A stretch of DNA of 33,433 nt, from the NCBI RefSeq assembly GCF_014280935.1, contig NZ_JACLZI010000047.1, forward strand, positions 1 through 33,433. The letters are read 5' to 3'. Below are positions 7,214 through 20,078 of the stretch, one piece after another; the first letter of the stretch is position 1; each line of letters opens with the position of its first letter. The stretch is from Aquibacillus kalidii (GTDB taxonomy: Bacteria; Bacillota; Bacilli; Bacillales; Amphibacillaceae). Made by a program: the position numbers and the translations under genes. The notes beneath the pieces are model-generated. The model worked only from the letters and a program-made list of their open reading frames with translations. It searched no databases and was not told the DNA's origin.

Positions 7214-8644
7214 TTATCTTTTGTTCATTTCCTCTAGTAAAATTTTATTTACCATAGGAGGGTTTGCTTGTCCCTTCGTTTGTTTCATAACCTGGCCGAC
7301 TAAGAAACCTAACGCACGGTCCTTACCATTCTTAAAGTCTTCAATAGATTGTTCATTAGCATCTAATATACTTGTAATAATCTCTTTTAATTGACCTTCA
7401 TCGGAAATTTGGACAAGTCCCTTATCTTTAACAATTTTTTCAGGATCTCCACCATTTTCAACAAGCTCTGCAAAAACCTTTTTGGCAATTTTAGACGATA
7501 TTGTTCCATCTTCAATCAACTTGATCATTTTTGCTAATGATTCAGGTGTTAAGGCTAAGTCATGCAGTTCTTTTTGTTGTTTGTTCATGAAAGCAGATAC
7601 TTCACCCATTAGCCAGTTAGAGGCTTGTTTCACGTCTCCACCTGCTGTAATTGTAGCTTCAAAGAAATCTGACATCTCTTTTGTACTTGTTAACACAGCT
7701 GCGTCATAAGTAGGTAATTCTAGCTTTTCAATATAACGAAGTCTTCTAGCATCGGGAAGTTCAGGAATCTCAGCACGGATTCTTTCCTTCCACGCGTCAT
7801 CAATGTAAAGTGGAACCAAATCAGGCTCAGGGAAATAACGATAATCGTCTGATCCTTCTTTAACACGCATTAAGATCGTTTCTTTTGTTTGTTCATCATA
7901 ACGTCTAGTTTCTTGAAGGATTTCTCCCCCAGCTAGTAAAACTTTTTGTTGACGTTTTTCTTCGAATTCTAGTCCTTTTTGTACAAAGGAGAAAGAGTTT
8001 AAGTTTTTAAGCTCTGTTTTTACACCAAATTGTTCTTGTCCAATTGGTCTAAGAGAAATATTCGCATCACAACGAAGTGATCCTTCTTCCATTTTACAGT
8101 CTGATACACCTGTATATTGAATAATGTTCTTTAGCTTTTCTAAGTAAGCATAAGCTTCTTCAGGAGAGCGTAAGTCTGGTTCAGATACGATCTCTACTAA
8201 AGGTGTTCCTTGGCGATTATAGTCAACTAGTGAATAGCCATCATCACTGTGTGTTAATTTACCTGCATCCTCTTCCATATGTAGACGGGTGATGCCGATT
8301 TTTTTCTTCTTACCGTTTACTTCTATCTCTATCCAACCATTTTCTCCGATTGGTTTATCAAATTGAGAGATTTGATAAGCTTTAGGATTATCTGGATAGA
8401 AGTAGTTTTTTCGGTCAAATTTTGTATCTGAAGCAATTTCACAGTTTAAAGCCATTGCAGCTTTCATTGCGAAGTTTACAGCCTCTTCATTTAAAACAGG
8501 CAAAACACCAGGATACCCTAAGTCGATTGGATTAACATTGGCGTTAGGTTCTGAACCAAAAGCGTTGAAACTAGGACTAAAAATTTTGGAGTTAGTTTTT
8601 AACTCTACGTGTACCTCTAATCCGATGATTGTTTCAAAATTCAT
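7214..8644 (-). CDS. gatB: Asp/Glu-tRNA(Asn/Gln) amidotransferase subunit B
   Basis: 476 aa, family length. The N-terminal kinase domain begins [18 protein letters not shown] (6-23) and includes EEDAGK and [11 protein letters not shown], the usual GatB signatures. The helical and YqeY-like tRNA-recognition domain fills about residues 295-476. GatB phosphorylates Glu (or Asp) on misacylated tRNA so that ammonia from GatA can amidate it. The ATG overlaps the gatA stop by one base (TAATG), and AGGAGGTGACAGGTA lies inside the end of gatA, so translation is coupled. Confidence 0.97.
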   Translation of the reverse strand: MNFETIIGLEVHVELKTNSKIFSPSFNAFGSEPNANVNPIDLGYPGVLPVLNEEAVNFAMKAAMALNCEIASDTKFDRKNYFYPDNPKAYQISQFDKPIGENGWIEIEVNGKKKKIGITRLHMEEDAGKLTHSDDGYSLVDYNRQGTPLVEIVSEPDLRSPEEAYAYLEKLKNIIQYTGVSDCKMEEGSLRCDANISLRPIGQEQFGVKTELKNLNSFSFVQKGLEFEEKRQQKVLLAGGEILQETRRYDEQTKETILMRVKEGSDDYRYFPEPDLVPLYIDDAWKERIRAEIPELPDARRLRYIEKLELPTYDAAVLTSTKEMSDFFEATITAGGDVKQASNWLMGEVSAFMNKQQKELHDLALTPESLAKMIKLIEDGTISSKIAKKVFAELVENGGDPEKIVKDKGLVQISDEGQLKEIITSILDANEQSIEDFKNGKDRALGFLVGQVMKQTKGQANPPMVNKILLEEMNKR

Positions 8645-10113
8645 TACCTGTCACCTCCTAGTTCTGGTCTCATTTTGTGATGCTCTGTCGCTTGTTCAAA
8701 CGCATGAGCTACTCGATATAATGTTAGTTCATCAAAATGCTTACCAATTAATTGCAATCCAATTGGTAATCCTTGGCTTGAAATACCACAAGGAATAGAC
8801 ATTGCTGGGACACCCGCAAGGTTAATTGGACTAGTTAAAATATCATCTGCATACATTGTTAGTGGATCATCTATCTTTTCTCCAATTTTGTATGCTGGCG
8901 TTGGAGTCGTTGGTCCAACGATAACGTCATATTTATCAAAAACCTTCTCAAAATCTTCTTTAATCAATGTACGAACTCGTTGGGCTTTCTTATAATAAGC
9001 ATCATAGTAGCCAGAGCTTAAGGCAAATGTACCTAGCATGATACGACGTTTTACTTCATCACCAAAGCCTTCACTACGTGATAGCTTAAACATATCTAGC
9101 ATATTTTCAGCTTTTTCAGAACGTACACCATAGCGCACGCCGTCAAAGCGAGCAAGGTTTGCTGATGCTTCAGAAGAAGATAGTAAATAATAAGCAGCAA
9201 CTGCATAGCGAGAATGTGGTAATGAAACCTCTTCCCATGTAGCTCCAAGGTTCTCGTACACTTTTAAGGCATTAAGTACAGCTTCTTTAACCTCAGGCGC
9301 GACACCTTCTTGCAAATATTCTTTCGGAACCGCAATTTTTAACCCCTTAACATCTTTATTGATTGCTTCACTATAGTTAGGTACCTCTACGTTAGCAGAT
9401 GTAGAGTCCATTTTATCTAGACCAACAATAGATTGTAATAAATGAGCATTATCTTCTACAGTACGTGTAATTGGACCGATTTGATCTAATGAAGATGCAA
9501 AGGCAACTAAACCAAATCTTGAAACAAGCCCGTATGTAGGTTTAAGACCAACTACTCCACAGAAAGCTGCCGGTTGGCGAATTGAACCACCAGTATCAGA
9601 TCCTAATGAGAAAAATACTTCACTAGCTGCAACAGCAGCAGCAGAACCACCACTAGACCCCCCTGGCACATAGTCTGTATTCCAAGGATTTCTTGTTTTT
9701 GCATAACTAGAATTTTCAGTAGATGAACCCATAGCAAATTCATCCATATTAAGCTTACCAATTGTAATCGTATTTTGAACATTTAATCGCTCCATTACAG
9801 TTGCGTCATACAATGGATCATCAAAGTTGTCCAAAATTTGGCTAGCACATGTAGTTCGTAAACCTTTTGTTACAATATTATCTTTAACACCTAAAGGCAT
9901 TCCATAAAGTATAGAAGAATCTGAACCTAGATTCTCATCTAATTCTTTCGCTTGCGCCCTAGCTGCCTCTTCATTTAGTGTTATGAATGATTTAATTTGT
10001 CCATCAACTTGTCCGATTCTATTATAAGATTCAGACACTAGGTCTGATACAGTAATCTCCTTATTATGTAATTTCGCTTGTAATTCTTTCAATGAATGGT
10101 CGAATAACGACAT
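8644..10113 (-). CDS. gatA: Asp/Glu-tRNA(Asn/Gln) amidotransferase subunit A (glutaminase)
   Basis: 489-aa amidase-signature enzyme that releases ammonia from glutamine and channels it to GatB. The catalytic triad is visible: K77 ([10 protein letters not shown]), the cis-serine S153 in [13 protein letters not shown], and S177 in [12 protein letters not shown] chose the ATG at 10113, 9 bp after AAGGAGG; a TTG at 10122 lies against that site and is unlikely to be used. It follows gatC by 14 bp and overlaps gatB by one base. The three genes form one operon, and the complex makes Gln-tRNA(Gln), an essential step in bacteria without glutaminyl-tRNA synthetase. Confidence 0.97.
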   Translation of the reverse strand: MSLFDHSLKELQAKLHNKEITVSDLVSESYNRIGQVDGQIKSFITLNEEAARAQAKELDENLGSDSSILYGMPLGVKDNIVTKGLRTTCASQILDNFDDPLYDATVMERLNVQNTITIGKLNMDEFAMGSSTENSSYAKTRNPWNTDYVPGGSSGGSAAAVAASEVFFSLGSDTGGSIRQPAAFCGVVGLKPTYGLVSRFGLVAFASSLDQIGPITRTVEDNAHLLQSIVGLDKMDSTSANVEVPNYSEAINKDVKGLKIAVPKEYLQEGVAPEVKEAVLNALKVYENLGATWEEVSLPHSRYAVAAYYLLSSSEASANLARFDGVRYGVRSEKAENMLDMFKLSRSEGFGDEVKRRIMLGTFALSSGYYDAYYKKAQRVRTLIKEDFEKVFDKYDVIVGPTTPTPAYKIGEKIDDPLTMYADDILTSPINLAGVPAMSIPCGISSQGLPIGLQLIGKHFDELTLYRVAHAFEQATEHHKMRPELGGDR

Positions 10114-10127
10114 ATAGATCAACCTCC

Positions 10128-10418
10128 TTATTCTAAAATAGATGGAACACGGAAATGGCCATTTTTTTGGTCTGGAGCATTTTTCAATGCATCTTCTTTT
10201 TCAATCCATTTCTTCGGTTCATCTTTTCTCATAACGTTTTTCAAATCTAGTACGTGTGTAGTTGGTTCAACATTATCCGTATCCAATTCGTTAAGGAGCT
10301 CCGCGTAATTAATGATATCACCAAGCTGTTGTGTCATCTTTTCTACTTCTTCATCAGTAAGCGCAAGTCTTGCAAGATGCGCTACGTGTTTTACTTGTTC
10401 CTTTGAGATCTCTGACAT
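10128..10418 (-). CDS. gatC: Asp/Glu-tRNA(Asn/Gln) amidotransferase subunit C
   Basis: 96 aa, the usual length. It begins [20 protein letters not shown], contains NVEPTTHVL and ends HFRVPSILE, all strongly conserved in GatC. It wraps around the GatA-GatB interface and stabilises the complex. I chose the ATG at 10418, 8 bp after GGAGG, rather than a GTG at 10427 that overlaps that site. It is the first gene of the operon and the only one with a substantial upstream region. Confidence 0.96.
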   Translation of the reverse strand: MSEISKEQVKHVAHLARLALTDEEVEKMTQQLGDIINYAELLNELDTDNVEPTTHVLDLKNVMRKDEPKKWIEKEDALKNAPDQKNGHFRVPSILE

Positions 10419-10845
10419 ACCTTTCACCTCCGATTATTATCCTATCTACTACCCTTCCTAGTAGATCAATCATACGCTCTATATTTATAATTAAATATTA
10501 GTAACAATACTTATGATAATAGCAAAAAAACTGTAGTATTAGCAACTTCTACAATTTTCGCCTATCCTTGTCTATTTTATAACACAGATTACAATTAGTT
10601 AAGACAGTCCGGGTAATTAATTATATCCGAAGCCCACTCTTAAAGATTGTTTCGCAATATCTATAAAATGCGTCGCAAGAAATTATTCTATCCATCTCAA
10701 TCGTTGCGGTATTTTGAGGTAGAAGAAATTACCTGCACTAATCTGCTTCAATAAGTTGCTATTTTCTTTGTGAAAAGGGATTGTAAAAAGTTACTGTAGA
10801 TGTTATCTCAACTATTCATTAAATAGATAAAATAAAAACAATCAC
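10419..10845. other. gatCAB upstream region, otherwise no gene seen
   Basis: About 430 bp without a supported gene. It holds the gatCAB promoter candidates: the TGCTATTAT box listed separately and an alternative TGTTATAAA at 10576-10584 (minus strand). No T-box leader or other RNA element was recognised. Confidence 0.4.
10516..10545 (-). promoter_or_regulatory. Probable gatCAB promoter, extended -10
   Basis: On the minus strand TTGCTA, an 18-bp spacer and TATTAT preceded by TGC (extended -10). It lies about 98 bp upstream of the gatC ATG. The -35 matches 4 of 6 consensus bases. Confidence 0.45.
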
Positions 10846-10886
10846 AAAAAAGAAGAGTTCCTCTCGAATGGAGAAGAACTCTTCTT
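10846..10886 (-). terminator. Rho-independent terminator of putP
   Basis: A long stem (AAGAAGAGTTC-TTCTC with GAGAG-GAACTCTTCTT, 5-nt loop) runs into a T run on the minus strand. It starts 10 bp after the putP stop. Confidence 0.9.
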
Positions 10887-10896
10887 AATGTACATA

Positions 10897-12423
10897 TTAA
10901 TATTTAGATGCAGCTTCTTCAAACTCGGCTTCAATAGCTGGTGAAGGCTTCCCACCCAAACTAATTAGAACTGTAATAATTAAGTTCAATAAGAATGCTG
11001 GTACAATTTCATATAGGCCGAATATAGGAGCCATATCTGCCGTTAAGAAATCACCCCAGATGATAACTGTTAGTGCACCAACAATGATACCAGCTAAAGC
11101 ACCATTACGAGTAACACCTTTCCAGAACAAGGCTAGTATGATAATTGGACCAAATGCACCACCAAAACCAGCCCAAGCATAACTTACTAGCGATAATACA
11201 GAGCTATCTGGATTTGTAGCAAGTAAAGTTGCAACAACAGCGATTACTGCAACAGCAGCACGCCCAATCCATACTAGTTCTTTTTCAGAAGCATTTTTAC
11301 GTAAGATAGCTTTATAGAAATCTTCTGCTACTGCAGATGAAGAAACAAGCAACTGGGAGTCAATTGTACTCATAATCGCAGATAAGATTGCCGCTAATAA
11401 GACACCTGAAATTACTGGATCAAATAGAATTTGAGAAAATGCAATAAAGACTTTTTCTGGGTCAGCAAGCATTTGGACGCCAGCATCAGAATCTTTCACT
11501 GCAATTCCAAGTTCTTTTAACATACCCACGTCTTGTGTACTAATAAAAGCTAGACCTGCCAAACCAGTGAATAAAGCACCGTAGAGGCCAACAATCATCC
11601 AACCTGTACCGATGAAACGCGCTTTAGGTACATCACTTGCTGAACGAAGTGCCATAAAACGTGTGATGATATGTGGCTGACCGAAATAGCCAAGGCCCCA
11701 TGCAAGGTTAGAAATAATTGCAATGGCACCAACACCCGCAACCATGTTCAAATGGCTTGGGGAAATGTTACCTACCGCATCAATGGTAGCATCCCAACCA
11801 CCTACAACTGAAATCGCACGAATAGGTACTACGATTAAGGCGATAAACATTAAAATACCTTGGATAAAGTCCGTCCAACTTACTGCTAAGAACCCGCCTA
11901 AGAATGTATAAGAAACAATGACGATAGCACCAATCCATAGTGCTTGACTATATGATAAACCAAAGGACGCCTCAAATAATTTTGCGCCACCAACCATACC
12001 TGATGATGTATAAAAAGTGAAGAATACCAAAATTACAAGTGCAGAGATAACACGTAATAAGTGAGATGAATCGCGGAAACGGTTTTCTAAGAAATCCGGA
12101 ATGGTAATGGAATTGTTTGATACTTCTGTATAAACCCGTAATCTTTTAGCAATGAACTGCCAATTTAAAAATGCACCAATAGCAAGCCCTACGGCTATCC
12201 AACTTCCAGACAAACCAGACGCATAAATCGCACCCGGAAGCCCAAGTAATAACCAACTACTCATATCAGATGCACCAGCACTTAACGCTGCCACCCCTGG
12301 TCCTAATCTTCTTCCTCCAAGTACGTAATCCGATAGATTACTAGTTAAACGATATGATATAACTCCGATAAGTAACATACCAAGTAAATAAACAATAAAT
12401 GTTATTAAAGTAGCTGTTGACAT
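10897..12423 (-). CDS. putP: Sodium/proline symporter, SSS family (PutP/OpuE)
   Basis: 508-aa transporter with about 13 hydrophobic segments. The first sodium-site signature GASDMSSWLLLG has D53 and S55, equivalent to D55 and S57 of E. coli PutP; the second, LSAIMSTIDSQ, has S352 and T353 (S340/T341 in E. coli). GYFGQPHI in the middle is also a PutP hallmark. It imports L-proline with Na+. The site upstream of gatCAB is where B. subtilis carries opuE, the osmoprotective importer, but the pruA gene just upstream points to catabolism; the two roles cannot be separated here. An AGGAGAG site lies in the end of a 35-codon ORF that ends 6 bp before the ATG. Confidence 0.93.
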   Translation of the reverse strand: MSTATLITFIVYLLGMLLIGVISYRLTSNLSDYVLGGRRLGPGVAALSAGASDMSSWLLLGLPGAIYASGLSGSWIAVGLAIGAFLNWQFIAKRLRVYTEVSNNSITIPDFLENRFRDSSHLLRVISALVILVFFTFYTSSGMVGGAKLFEASFGLSYSQALWIGAIVIVSYTFLGGFLAVSWTDFIQGILMFIALIVVPIRAISVVGGWDATIDAVGNISPSHLNMVAGVGAIAIISNLAWGLGYFGQPHIITRFMALRSASDVPKARFIGTGWMIVGLYGALFTGLAGLAFISTQDVGMLKELGIAVKDSDAGVQMLADPEKVFIAFSQILFDPVISGVLLAAILSAIMSTIDSQLLVSSSAVAEDFYKAILRKNASEKELVWIGRAAVAVIAVVATLLATNPDSSVLSLVSYAWAGFGGAFGPIIILALFWKGVTRNGALAGIIVGALTVIIWGDFLTADMAPIFGLYEIVPAFLLNLIITVLISLGGKPSPAIEAEFEEAASKY

Positions 12424-12429
12424 GTTTTA

Positions 12430-12537
12430 TTATTCTCTCCTCTCAGTAAATAGCGTGATAATAGATAAAATGACTAAGATCGGCATTGGAACAAACAGCC
12501 AAAACCAAGTCGCACCTGATAAAGCAAATTCTTCCAT
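12430..12537 (-). CDS. 35-aa membrane peptide, symporter small accessory protein
   Basis: MEEFALSGATWFWLFVPMPI, then a hydrophobic stretch LVILSIITLF, ending TERRE and TAA. AAAAAGGAGGG sits 7 bp before the ATG, a strong site. The gene ends 6 bp before the putP ATG, and its last codons contain the putP ribosome binding site, so the two are translationally linked. The peptide should cross the membrane once with a basic end. I recall small accessory proteins of this kind annotated next to sodium:solute symporters; what they do (assembly, stability or gating) is not known to me. Codon content and placement make it a real gene rather than chance. Confidence 0.8.
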   Translation of the reverse strand: MEEFALSGATWFWLFVPMPILVILSIITLFTERRE

Positions 12538-12742
12538 GGACTAACCCTCCTTTTTATACATTTGTATGCATTAGTTTCATTTGTATCACCATTATTTTTC
12601 AGGTGACCTTCTGCACAACCCTAATAACCATAACACAATATTAGATTCAGAACATTCTAAATAATATATAAATTAATATATTATGAATAATTATACAATA
12701 ACTACTAATGCATGATACTTATATACCCCAAATAAATCATAT

Positions 12743-12781
12743 CTATTCATGAAAATTAATAAAATTAATTTTCATGAATAG
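12743..12781. repeat. Perfect 18-bp inverted repeat between pruA and the putP unit
   Basis: CTATTCATGAAAATTAAT, loop AAA, then its exact complement. It starts 48 bp after the pruA stop on the minus strand but lacks a following T run, so it could be a weak pruA terminator, an mRNA-stabilising hairpin or an operator for a proline regulator. The rest of the 290-bp spacer is AT-rich with no clear promoter. Confidence 0.65.
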
Positions 12782-12828
12782 AACATTACATCACGATTTG
12801 TCAATACATTTTTATGTTTTTTGAACTT

Positions 12829-14376
12829 TTACAACATTTCAGATGTTGTTTTACCCTGCATGTGGTGAACCAAGTAATCTGGTCCCCCAGCTTTAGAGTC
12901 AGTCCCAGACATGTTAAACCCACCAAATGGGTGATAGCCTACTATCGCTGCCGTACAGCCACGATTAAAGTATAGATTTCCAACATGAAAATCTTCACGA
13001 GCCTTCTCTATATGAACTCGATTGTTAGAAAATACTGCACCTGTTAAACCATATTCTGTATCATTGGCATATTCAATCGCTTCATCAAAATTACTAGCCT
13101 TCGAGAATCCAACTACAGGGCCAAATATTTCTTCCTGCATCAGTCTAGATTTTGGATCCAAATCAGCAAAAACAGTTGGATTGACAAACCAACCAGTGGT
13201 GTTGTTTCCATCTCCACCAACCATTAACTTACCTTCTTGTTTCCCAATATCCACATAATCTAGTATTTTATTATAAGAGGCTTCATCAATAACTGGACCC
13301 ATGTAAGTATAGTAATTCGTCGGATCGTCCACTTTAATTTTTTTCGTTTTTTCCACTACAAGCTCAAGTAGTTCATCATAAACAGCTTCATGTGCAATAA
13401 CCCGAGAACATGCAGAACATTTTTGACCAGAGAACCCATATGCAGAATAGGTAATGGCTTCTGCTGCTGCATCAAGGTCAGCATCTTCATCTACAACAAT
13501 AGTATCTTTTCCACCCATTTCTATAATGGTCCGCTTTAACCATTTTTGACCTGGTTGAACAACAGATGCTCGCTCAAAAATCCGTGTCCCTACTTCTCTA
13601 GAACCCGTGAATGAGATAAATCTAGTTTTCGGATGATCGACTAAGTAATCTCCTACCTCTGAACCGCTACCTGGAATAAAGTTTACAACCCCATCTGGCA
13701 TACCCGCTTCTTCTAATACTTCCATTAGCTTATAACTGATAATTGGAGTTGTACTAGCCGGCTTTAGTAATACGGTATTCCCTGTAACCATTGGCGCTAC
13801 TGTCGTACCACACATAATCGCGAACAGAAAATTCCACGGCGAAATCGTAACGCCAACACCTAAAGGAATATAGTGATATCGGTTGTTTTCCACTTCACGA
13901 CTATTGATTTCCACACCGTCTTTCAACCGAATCATTTGACGACCATAATACTCTAGGAAATCGATCGCCTCTGCTGTATCGGCATCCGCTTCCTTCCAAG
14001 GTTTTCCGCCTTCTAGAACTAGGTGTGCGGTAAACTCATGCTTCCGACGCCTAATAATCGCTGCTGCTCTAAACAAAATATCAGCACGCATTTCAGGTTT
14101 TGTTTTTCTCCACCATTGGAAGGTCTCATCTGCAACTTTCATCGCTTTCTCAGCTAATTCCCTATTAGCTTTTGATACATAGCCAATCACTTGATCTTTT
14201 TTAGCTGGATTGAATGAAGTAATTTTGTCGTCAGTTGTAATCCGCTCACCACCGATGATAAGTGGATACTCCTTACCAAGGTTTGCTTCTGCTAATTGCA
14301 GTTCCTTTTCAAGCGCTCTTCTGTTTTCTTCAATGGAAAAGTCAGTAAAGGGTTCATGCTTATATGGCGTTACCAT
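12829..14376 (-). CDS. pruA: L-glutamate gamma-semialdehyde dehydrogenase (1-pyrroline-5-carboxylate dehydrogenase)
   Basis: 515 aa, the length of the Bacillus RocA/PutC/YcgN group. It is an NAD-dependent aldehyde dehydrogenase that oxidises glutamate semialdehyde to glutamate, the second step of proline breakdown. Visible residues: N182 in SPWNFLFA, cofactor loop FTGSREVG, general base E286 in IIEMGGKD, nucleophile C320 in [22 protein letters not shown] precedes the ATG. Downstream in the same direction is the proline symporter unit, so the module takes up proline and finishes its oxidation; proline dehydrogenase itself is not in the window. Whether it serves the proline or arginine route (RocA) is decided mainly by the neighbouring putP. 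Confidence 0.93.
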   Translation of the reverse strand: MVTPYKHEPFTDFSIEENRRALEKELQLAEANLGKEYPLIIGGERITTDDKITSFNPAKKDQVIGYVSKANRELAEKAMKVADETFQWWRKTKPEMRADILFRAAAIIRRRKHEFTAHLVLEGGKPWKEADADTAEAIDFLEYYGRQMIRLKDGVEINSREVENNRYHYIPLGVGVTISPWNFLFAIMCGTTVAPMVTGNTVLLKPASTTPIISYKLMEVLEEAGMPDGVVNFIPGSGSEVGDYLVDHPKTRFISFTGSREVGTRIFERASVVQPGQKWLKRTIIEMGGKDTIVVDEDADLDAAAEAITYSAYGFSGQKCSACSRVIAHEAVYDELLELVVEKTKKIKVDDPTNYYTYMGPVIDEASYNKILDYVDIGKQEGKLMVGGDGNNTTGWFVNPTVFADLDPKSRLMQEEIFGPVVGFSKASNFDEAIEYANDTEYGLTGAVFSNNRVHIEKAREDFHVGNLYFNRGCTAAIVGYHPFGGFNMSGTDSKAGGPDYLVHHMQGKTTSEML

Positions 14377-14584
14377 GGACTACTCCTCCTTTTATGGGTA
14401 TAAATAGAGCCTTTTTTAATCGGGGTTGCTACTCCTTAAATTAAATCAGGCTTCTCCTCTCCCTTTAATAACTGTATGTATTAATATCGCCAATCATGTC
14501 CCTGTAGATTATTTCTGCTTCTTTTATCCCCCATAACCTATATGAACCTACCACTACACCTTTAAATATAGGCCTTTTTTTGAT

Positions 14585-14623
14585 TAAAAAAGCGCGATTC
14601 CCCAACTGGAAATCACGCTTTTT
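14585..14623 (-). terminator. Rho-independent terminator of the pcrB-pcrA-ligA-camS operon
   Basis: On the minus strand AAAGCGTGATTTCC pairs with GGGAATCGCGCTTT across a short loop and runs into TTTTTT, starting just after the camS stop. Confidence 0.85.
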
Positions 14624-14624
14624 A

Positions 14625-15782
14625 TCAATGATAGATATGCACGTAAGCCTCATCTTCTCCCGCTTCTCGTGTAATTAAGCTTTCTTGCTTATCACTTGAT
14701 GTTATATTGATCTCTAAATCATAATGATTTTGAAAACCTTCCATGACTAACCCATATACATATTGCGTAAAACCAATTACTTCTGCCTTACCGTTAAAGG
14801 TAATTGGTATCTCAATAGTTAGTTTTCTTAGTTGATCATCCACATAAAACCCTTTACCAATTACACTGACATAGTTAGGAAAATATTCGGCGACATCTGA
14901 TTCAAAGTCGGTAAGATTCGCCCATGTATCAGGATAATCTTTTTTCGCTTCATTAGAAGGAAATAATACATGCTTCTCTTTAATGGTCTCCCAATCCTTT
15001 ACAGAGGAGCTTCCCTTAGCTACCGTTGTTTTGGCCACAAAATTTCCAGGAACAAGTGAATCTTGCGCTTCTTCACGATAGAGTGCCAACATTATTGGCA
15101 CTTGTTCCAATCCTTTAATTTGTCGTGCTCGCTGCACAACTTCTTTGGCAACTCTATTGGCCTCTTTCATCATTTCCTCTTTACTAATTTTTTCATAATA
15201 ATAAGGTCCACCAATTTCGGTTTGGAAGCGATAAACAGATTTCATAGCAATTCCAATAGATATACCACCTAATCGTACAATATCATCGTCGGTTTTAGTT
15301 AAATAATCCTGTTCCAAAATATGCGATAAATATTTCGGATTGTTTTGTTGTTGCTTCTTCTCTTCTTCTTCGTTATCTGTTTTCTTTATCTCGGGATTTA
15401 AACCAAGTTCCCCTTCTTTCGGGACGTACCTCTCTAACCATTCATAGACAATATCTTCCGTAATATATTGACCCTCTTGAAAATAATATTTATCCGTATC
15501 AAAAGTATCCTTCGAATGACGACGTAACCCTTCTTCTAACTGGTCAATATCAAGACGATTTGCTACCTGGTTTACAATAACACCACGTGATTTACTAATC
15601 TTATAATCAATTAGCACACGATAATTATCATCTGATAAATTGTAGCTAGGGATAATAGCCGTTTCTTGTTTCACATCCTCTTTATTTTCCTCAACGACAT
15701 TTTCTTCTTTTTTATTAAAAGAAGGTGCACAGCTGGTCAAAATAAGCAGTATAGATAGTAATAATAAGCTTTTCCTTTTCAT
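14625..15782 (-). CDS. camS: CamS-family sex pheromone lipoprotein (YerH)
   Basis: 385 aa. The N terminus is a lipoprotein signal, KRKSLLLLSILLILTSC, with lipobox LTSC and lipidated C18, so the protein sits on the outer face of the membrane. The rest matches the CamS family (precursor of staphylococcal cAM373 pheromone; YerH in B. subtilis), whose general function is unknown. A charged Glu/Lys-rich linker follows the lipobox (about 22-40). I chose the ATG at 15782 because AGGAGGAATTCG lies just upstream; an earlier in-frame start at 15839 lies inside ligA and would place the signal too far in. It follows ligA by 10 bp and is the last gene of the operon. Confidence 0.9.
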   Translation of the reverse strand: MKRKSLLLLSILLILTSCAPSFNKKEENVVEENKEDVKQETAIIPSYNLSDDNYRVLIDYKISKSRGVIVNQVANRLDIDQLEEGLRRHSKDTFDTDKYYFQEGQYITEDIVYEWLERYVPKEGELGLNPEIKKTDNEEEEKKQQQNNPKYLSHILEQDYLTKTDDDIVRLGGISIGIAMKSVYRFQTEIGGPYYYEKISKEEMMKEANRVAKEVVQRARQIKGLEQVPIMLALYREEAQDSLVPGNFVAKTTVAKGSSSVKDWETIKEKHVLFPSNEAKKDYPDTWANLTDFESDVAEYFPNYVSVIGKGFYVDDQLRKLTIEIPITFNGKAEVIGFTQYVYGLVMEGFQNHYDLEINITSSDKQESLITREAGEDEAYVHIYH

Positions 15783-15792
15783 CGAATTCCTC

Positions 15793-17805
<2,013 letters not shown>

Positions 17806-17817
17806 TTACACCTCGTT

Positions 17818-20055
17818 CTATTCTTTTGTAATAGGAGCAAACATTGCCAATAATCGCTTTATTCCTATCGGTGCTGGAAAAGCAATATCTAATTCCATCC
17901 CGTCACCCTGTCCATTTACCCGAACAACTGTCCCTTGCCCCCACTTTTTATGGTTGGCTTTGTCCCCAGGCTGCCATCCTAAAGATTCTCCACCAGTTGT
18001 GACTGGTTTCGGCTTCTTAGCAGCACGTTTTGGAGCCGCAAATGGGTCTGCTTTAGGCTGTTGTCTTTGTTTAGGTGCAAAGGATGAACCAAACATCGAT
18101 TGCTTTACCTCTTCCATTCCTTCTAGCAACTCACTTGGAATTTCATTTATAAATCTACTCATGGGATTCATATTCGTTTTTCCAAATAAAGTTCGCATTT
18201 TTGCATGTGTTAAATGTAACAGCTTCTCAGCTCTCGTTATCCCAACATAAGCTAGTCTTCGTTCCTCTTGCATCTCTTCCTCGTCCATAATGGAACGACT
18301 GTGAGGGAAGACATTTTCCTCCATCCCTATCAAAAATACAACAGGAAACTCCAATCCTTTAGCTGCGTGTAAGGTCATTAAGGTTACTTTATTATCAGCA
18401 AACGGATCATCATCAACTCGGTCAATATCCGCAATTAAAGCTAGGTCGGTTAGAAAAGCAACTAATGTCTTGTCTTCACTACTCTCTTCAAAATGCTGTG
18501 TAACAGTTTTGAACTCCTCTAAGTTTTCTAATCTACTTTGTGCTTCAATACTACGCTCATTAATTAGCATTTCTTCATAGCCTGTCCGTTTCAATACTTC
18601 TTCAACCATATCAGTAGCTGTTAAGAACTCTTGTTGCGCAGTCCAGTTCTTAATTAAAGCACCAAATTCCGATAAAGCTTTAGCAGCCTTGGCACTAACA
18701 CCTGCAAAGTCTACTTCTTGTGTAGCCGTATATAAAGAAATACCGTGCTCGTTTGCATATGCTTGTAGTTTTTCTACAGATGTCTTACCAATGCCTCGTT
18801 TTGGTTCATTGACAACTCGCGCAAAGCTAATATCATCATCAGGGTTAGAAATTAAGCGTAAGTACGCCAACATATCTTTAATTTCTTTTCGATCATAGAA
18901 CTTTGTGCCTCCAATAATTTGATAAGGAATATTTGCTTTTACAAATGTTTCCTCAATTGATCGAGACTGGGCATTCGTACGGTAAAGAATAGCTACATCT
19001 TTATAATTATGTCCTTCAGTAGTAGTTAACTCCTGAATCTTATTTGTGACATATAGTCCCTCTTCTTGCTCTGTGGATGCTTGATAATAATGAATCTTGG
19101 CGCCATCCGTATTATCTGTCCAAAGGTTTTTAGGCTTACGCCCAGAGTTGTTCTCAATCACTTTATTCGCCGCTTTTAAAATAGACTTGGTAGAACGATA
19201 ATTCTGCTCAAGCATAATAACCGCAGCATTAGGATAATCCTTTTCGAAATTAAGGATATTTGCTATATCTGCACCTCTCCAACGATAAATCGATTGATCT
19301 GAATCTCCTACCACACATAGGTTTCCGTACCTTTTTGCTAATTGCTTTACTAAATAGTATTGAGCATGGTTCGTATCTTGGTACTCATCAACATGAATAT
19401 ATTGAAAACGACGTTGATAATATTCCAACACCTCTGGTACACGGTCAAACAGCTGTATCGTTTGCATGATCAGATCATCAAAATCTAATGACTGATTTCG
19501 ACGTAACGTTTTTTGATACCCCTCATAGACTTTAGCTACTGTTTGGTCATAGAAATTGCCTACCTGCTTACTATATTCCTCTGGGGTAATCAATTCATTC
19601 TTAGCCGAACTGATGGCACCAAGCATAGCCCTTGGTTCGAATTTTTTCGGATCTATATTCTTATCTTTTAATATGTTTTTAATAACAGTAAGTTGGTCTC
19701 CACTATCAAGAATGGAAAAATTACGATTGATCCCAATCCGGTCAATGTCTCTCCTTAAAATCCGAACACACATCGAGTGAAAGGTTGAAACCCAAATATT
19801 CGCCCCTTCAGGTCCAACTAATTTAGAAATCCTTTCTTTCATTTCACGTGCCGCTTTATTAGTAAACGTAATCGCTAAAACACTACGGGGAGAAACTTCC
19901 TTTTCCCCTAATAAATAGGCTATTCTATGTGTAAGTACTCTCGTTTTTCCACTTCCTGCACCAGCCATTATTAACAGAGGTCCCTCTGTATGTTGAACTG
20001 CTTTGCCCTGCTCCTTATTTAACCCACTCAGTAAGTCATCCATCGTTTGACTCAT
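17818..20055 (-). CDS. pcrA: ATP-dependent DNA helicase PcrA (UvrD/Rep family)
   Basis: 745 aa SF1A helicase. Motif I AGAGSGKT (31-38), Ia [13 protein letters not shown], motif [10 protein letters not shown], motif [17 protein letters not shown], motif IV EQNYRST, motif [18 protein letters not shown] and motif [17 protein letters not shown] are all present. The C-terminal region has the basic linker (KRAAKKPK) and the tail domain [19 protein letters not shown], which in Bacillus PcrA contacts RNA polymerase. It acts in rolling-circle replication, repair and clearing of RecA or transcription complexes. I chose the ATG at 20055, 8 bp after AAGGTGG; a GTG at 20067 lies in that site. It follows pcrB by 23 bp. 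Confidence 0.97.
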   Translation of the reverse strand: MSQTMDDLLSGLNKEQGKAVQHTEGPLLIMAGAGSGKTRVLTHRIAYLLGEKEVSPRSVLAITFTNKAAREMKERISKLVGPEGANIWVSTFHSMCVRILRRDIDRIGINRNFSILDSGDQLTVIKNILKDKNIDPKKFEPRAMLGAISSAKNELITPEEYSKQVGNFYDQTVAKVYEGYQKTLRRNQSLDFDDLIMQTIQLFDRVPEVLEYYQRRFQYIHVDEYQDTNHAQYYLVKQLAKRYGNLCVVGDSDQSIYRWRGADIANILNFEKDYPNAAVIMLEQNYRSTKSILKAANKVIENNSGRKPKNLWTDNTDGAKIHYYQASTEQEEGLYVTNKIQELTTTEGHNYKDVAILYRTNAQSRSIEETFVKANIPYQIIGGTKFYDRKEIKDMLAYLRLISNPDDDISFARVVNEPKRGIGKTSVEKLQAYANEHGISLYTATQEVDFAGVSAKAAKALSEFGALIKNWTAQQEFLTATDMVEEVLKRTGYEEMLINERSIEAQSRLENLEEFKTVTQHFEESSEDKTLVAFLTDLALIADIDRVDDDPFADNKVTLMTLHAAKGLEFPVVFLIGMEENVFPHSRSIMDEEEMQEERRLAYVGITRAEKLLHLTHAKMRTLFGKTNMNPMSRFINEIPSELLEGMEEVKQSMFGSSFAPKQRQQPKADPFAAPKRAAKKPKPVTTGGESLGWQPGDKANHKKWGQGTVVRVNGQGDGMELDIAFPAPIGIKRLLAMFAPITKE

Positions 20056-20078
20056 TCTATCTACCACCTTTTTTTACT

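Noticed and set aside
10419-10845. T-box or other tRNA-sensing leader before gatCAB
   Set aside because: No T-box sequence or antiterminator-like stem was found between the promoter candidates and gatC.
14465-14653. 62-codon minus-strand frame after camS
   Set aside because: It overlaps the camS end and its terminator hairpin and has no ribosome binding site.
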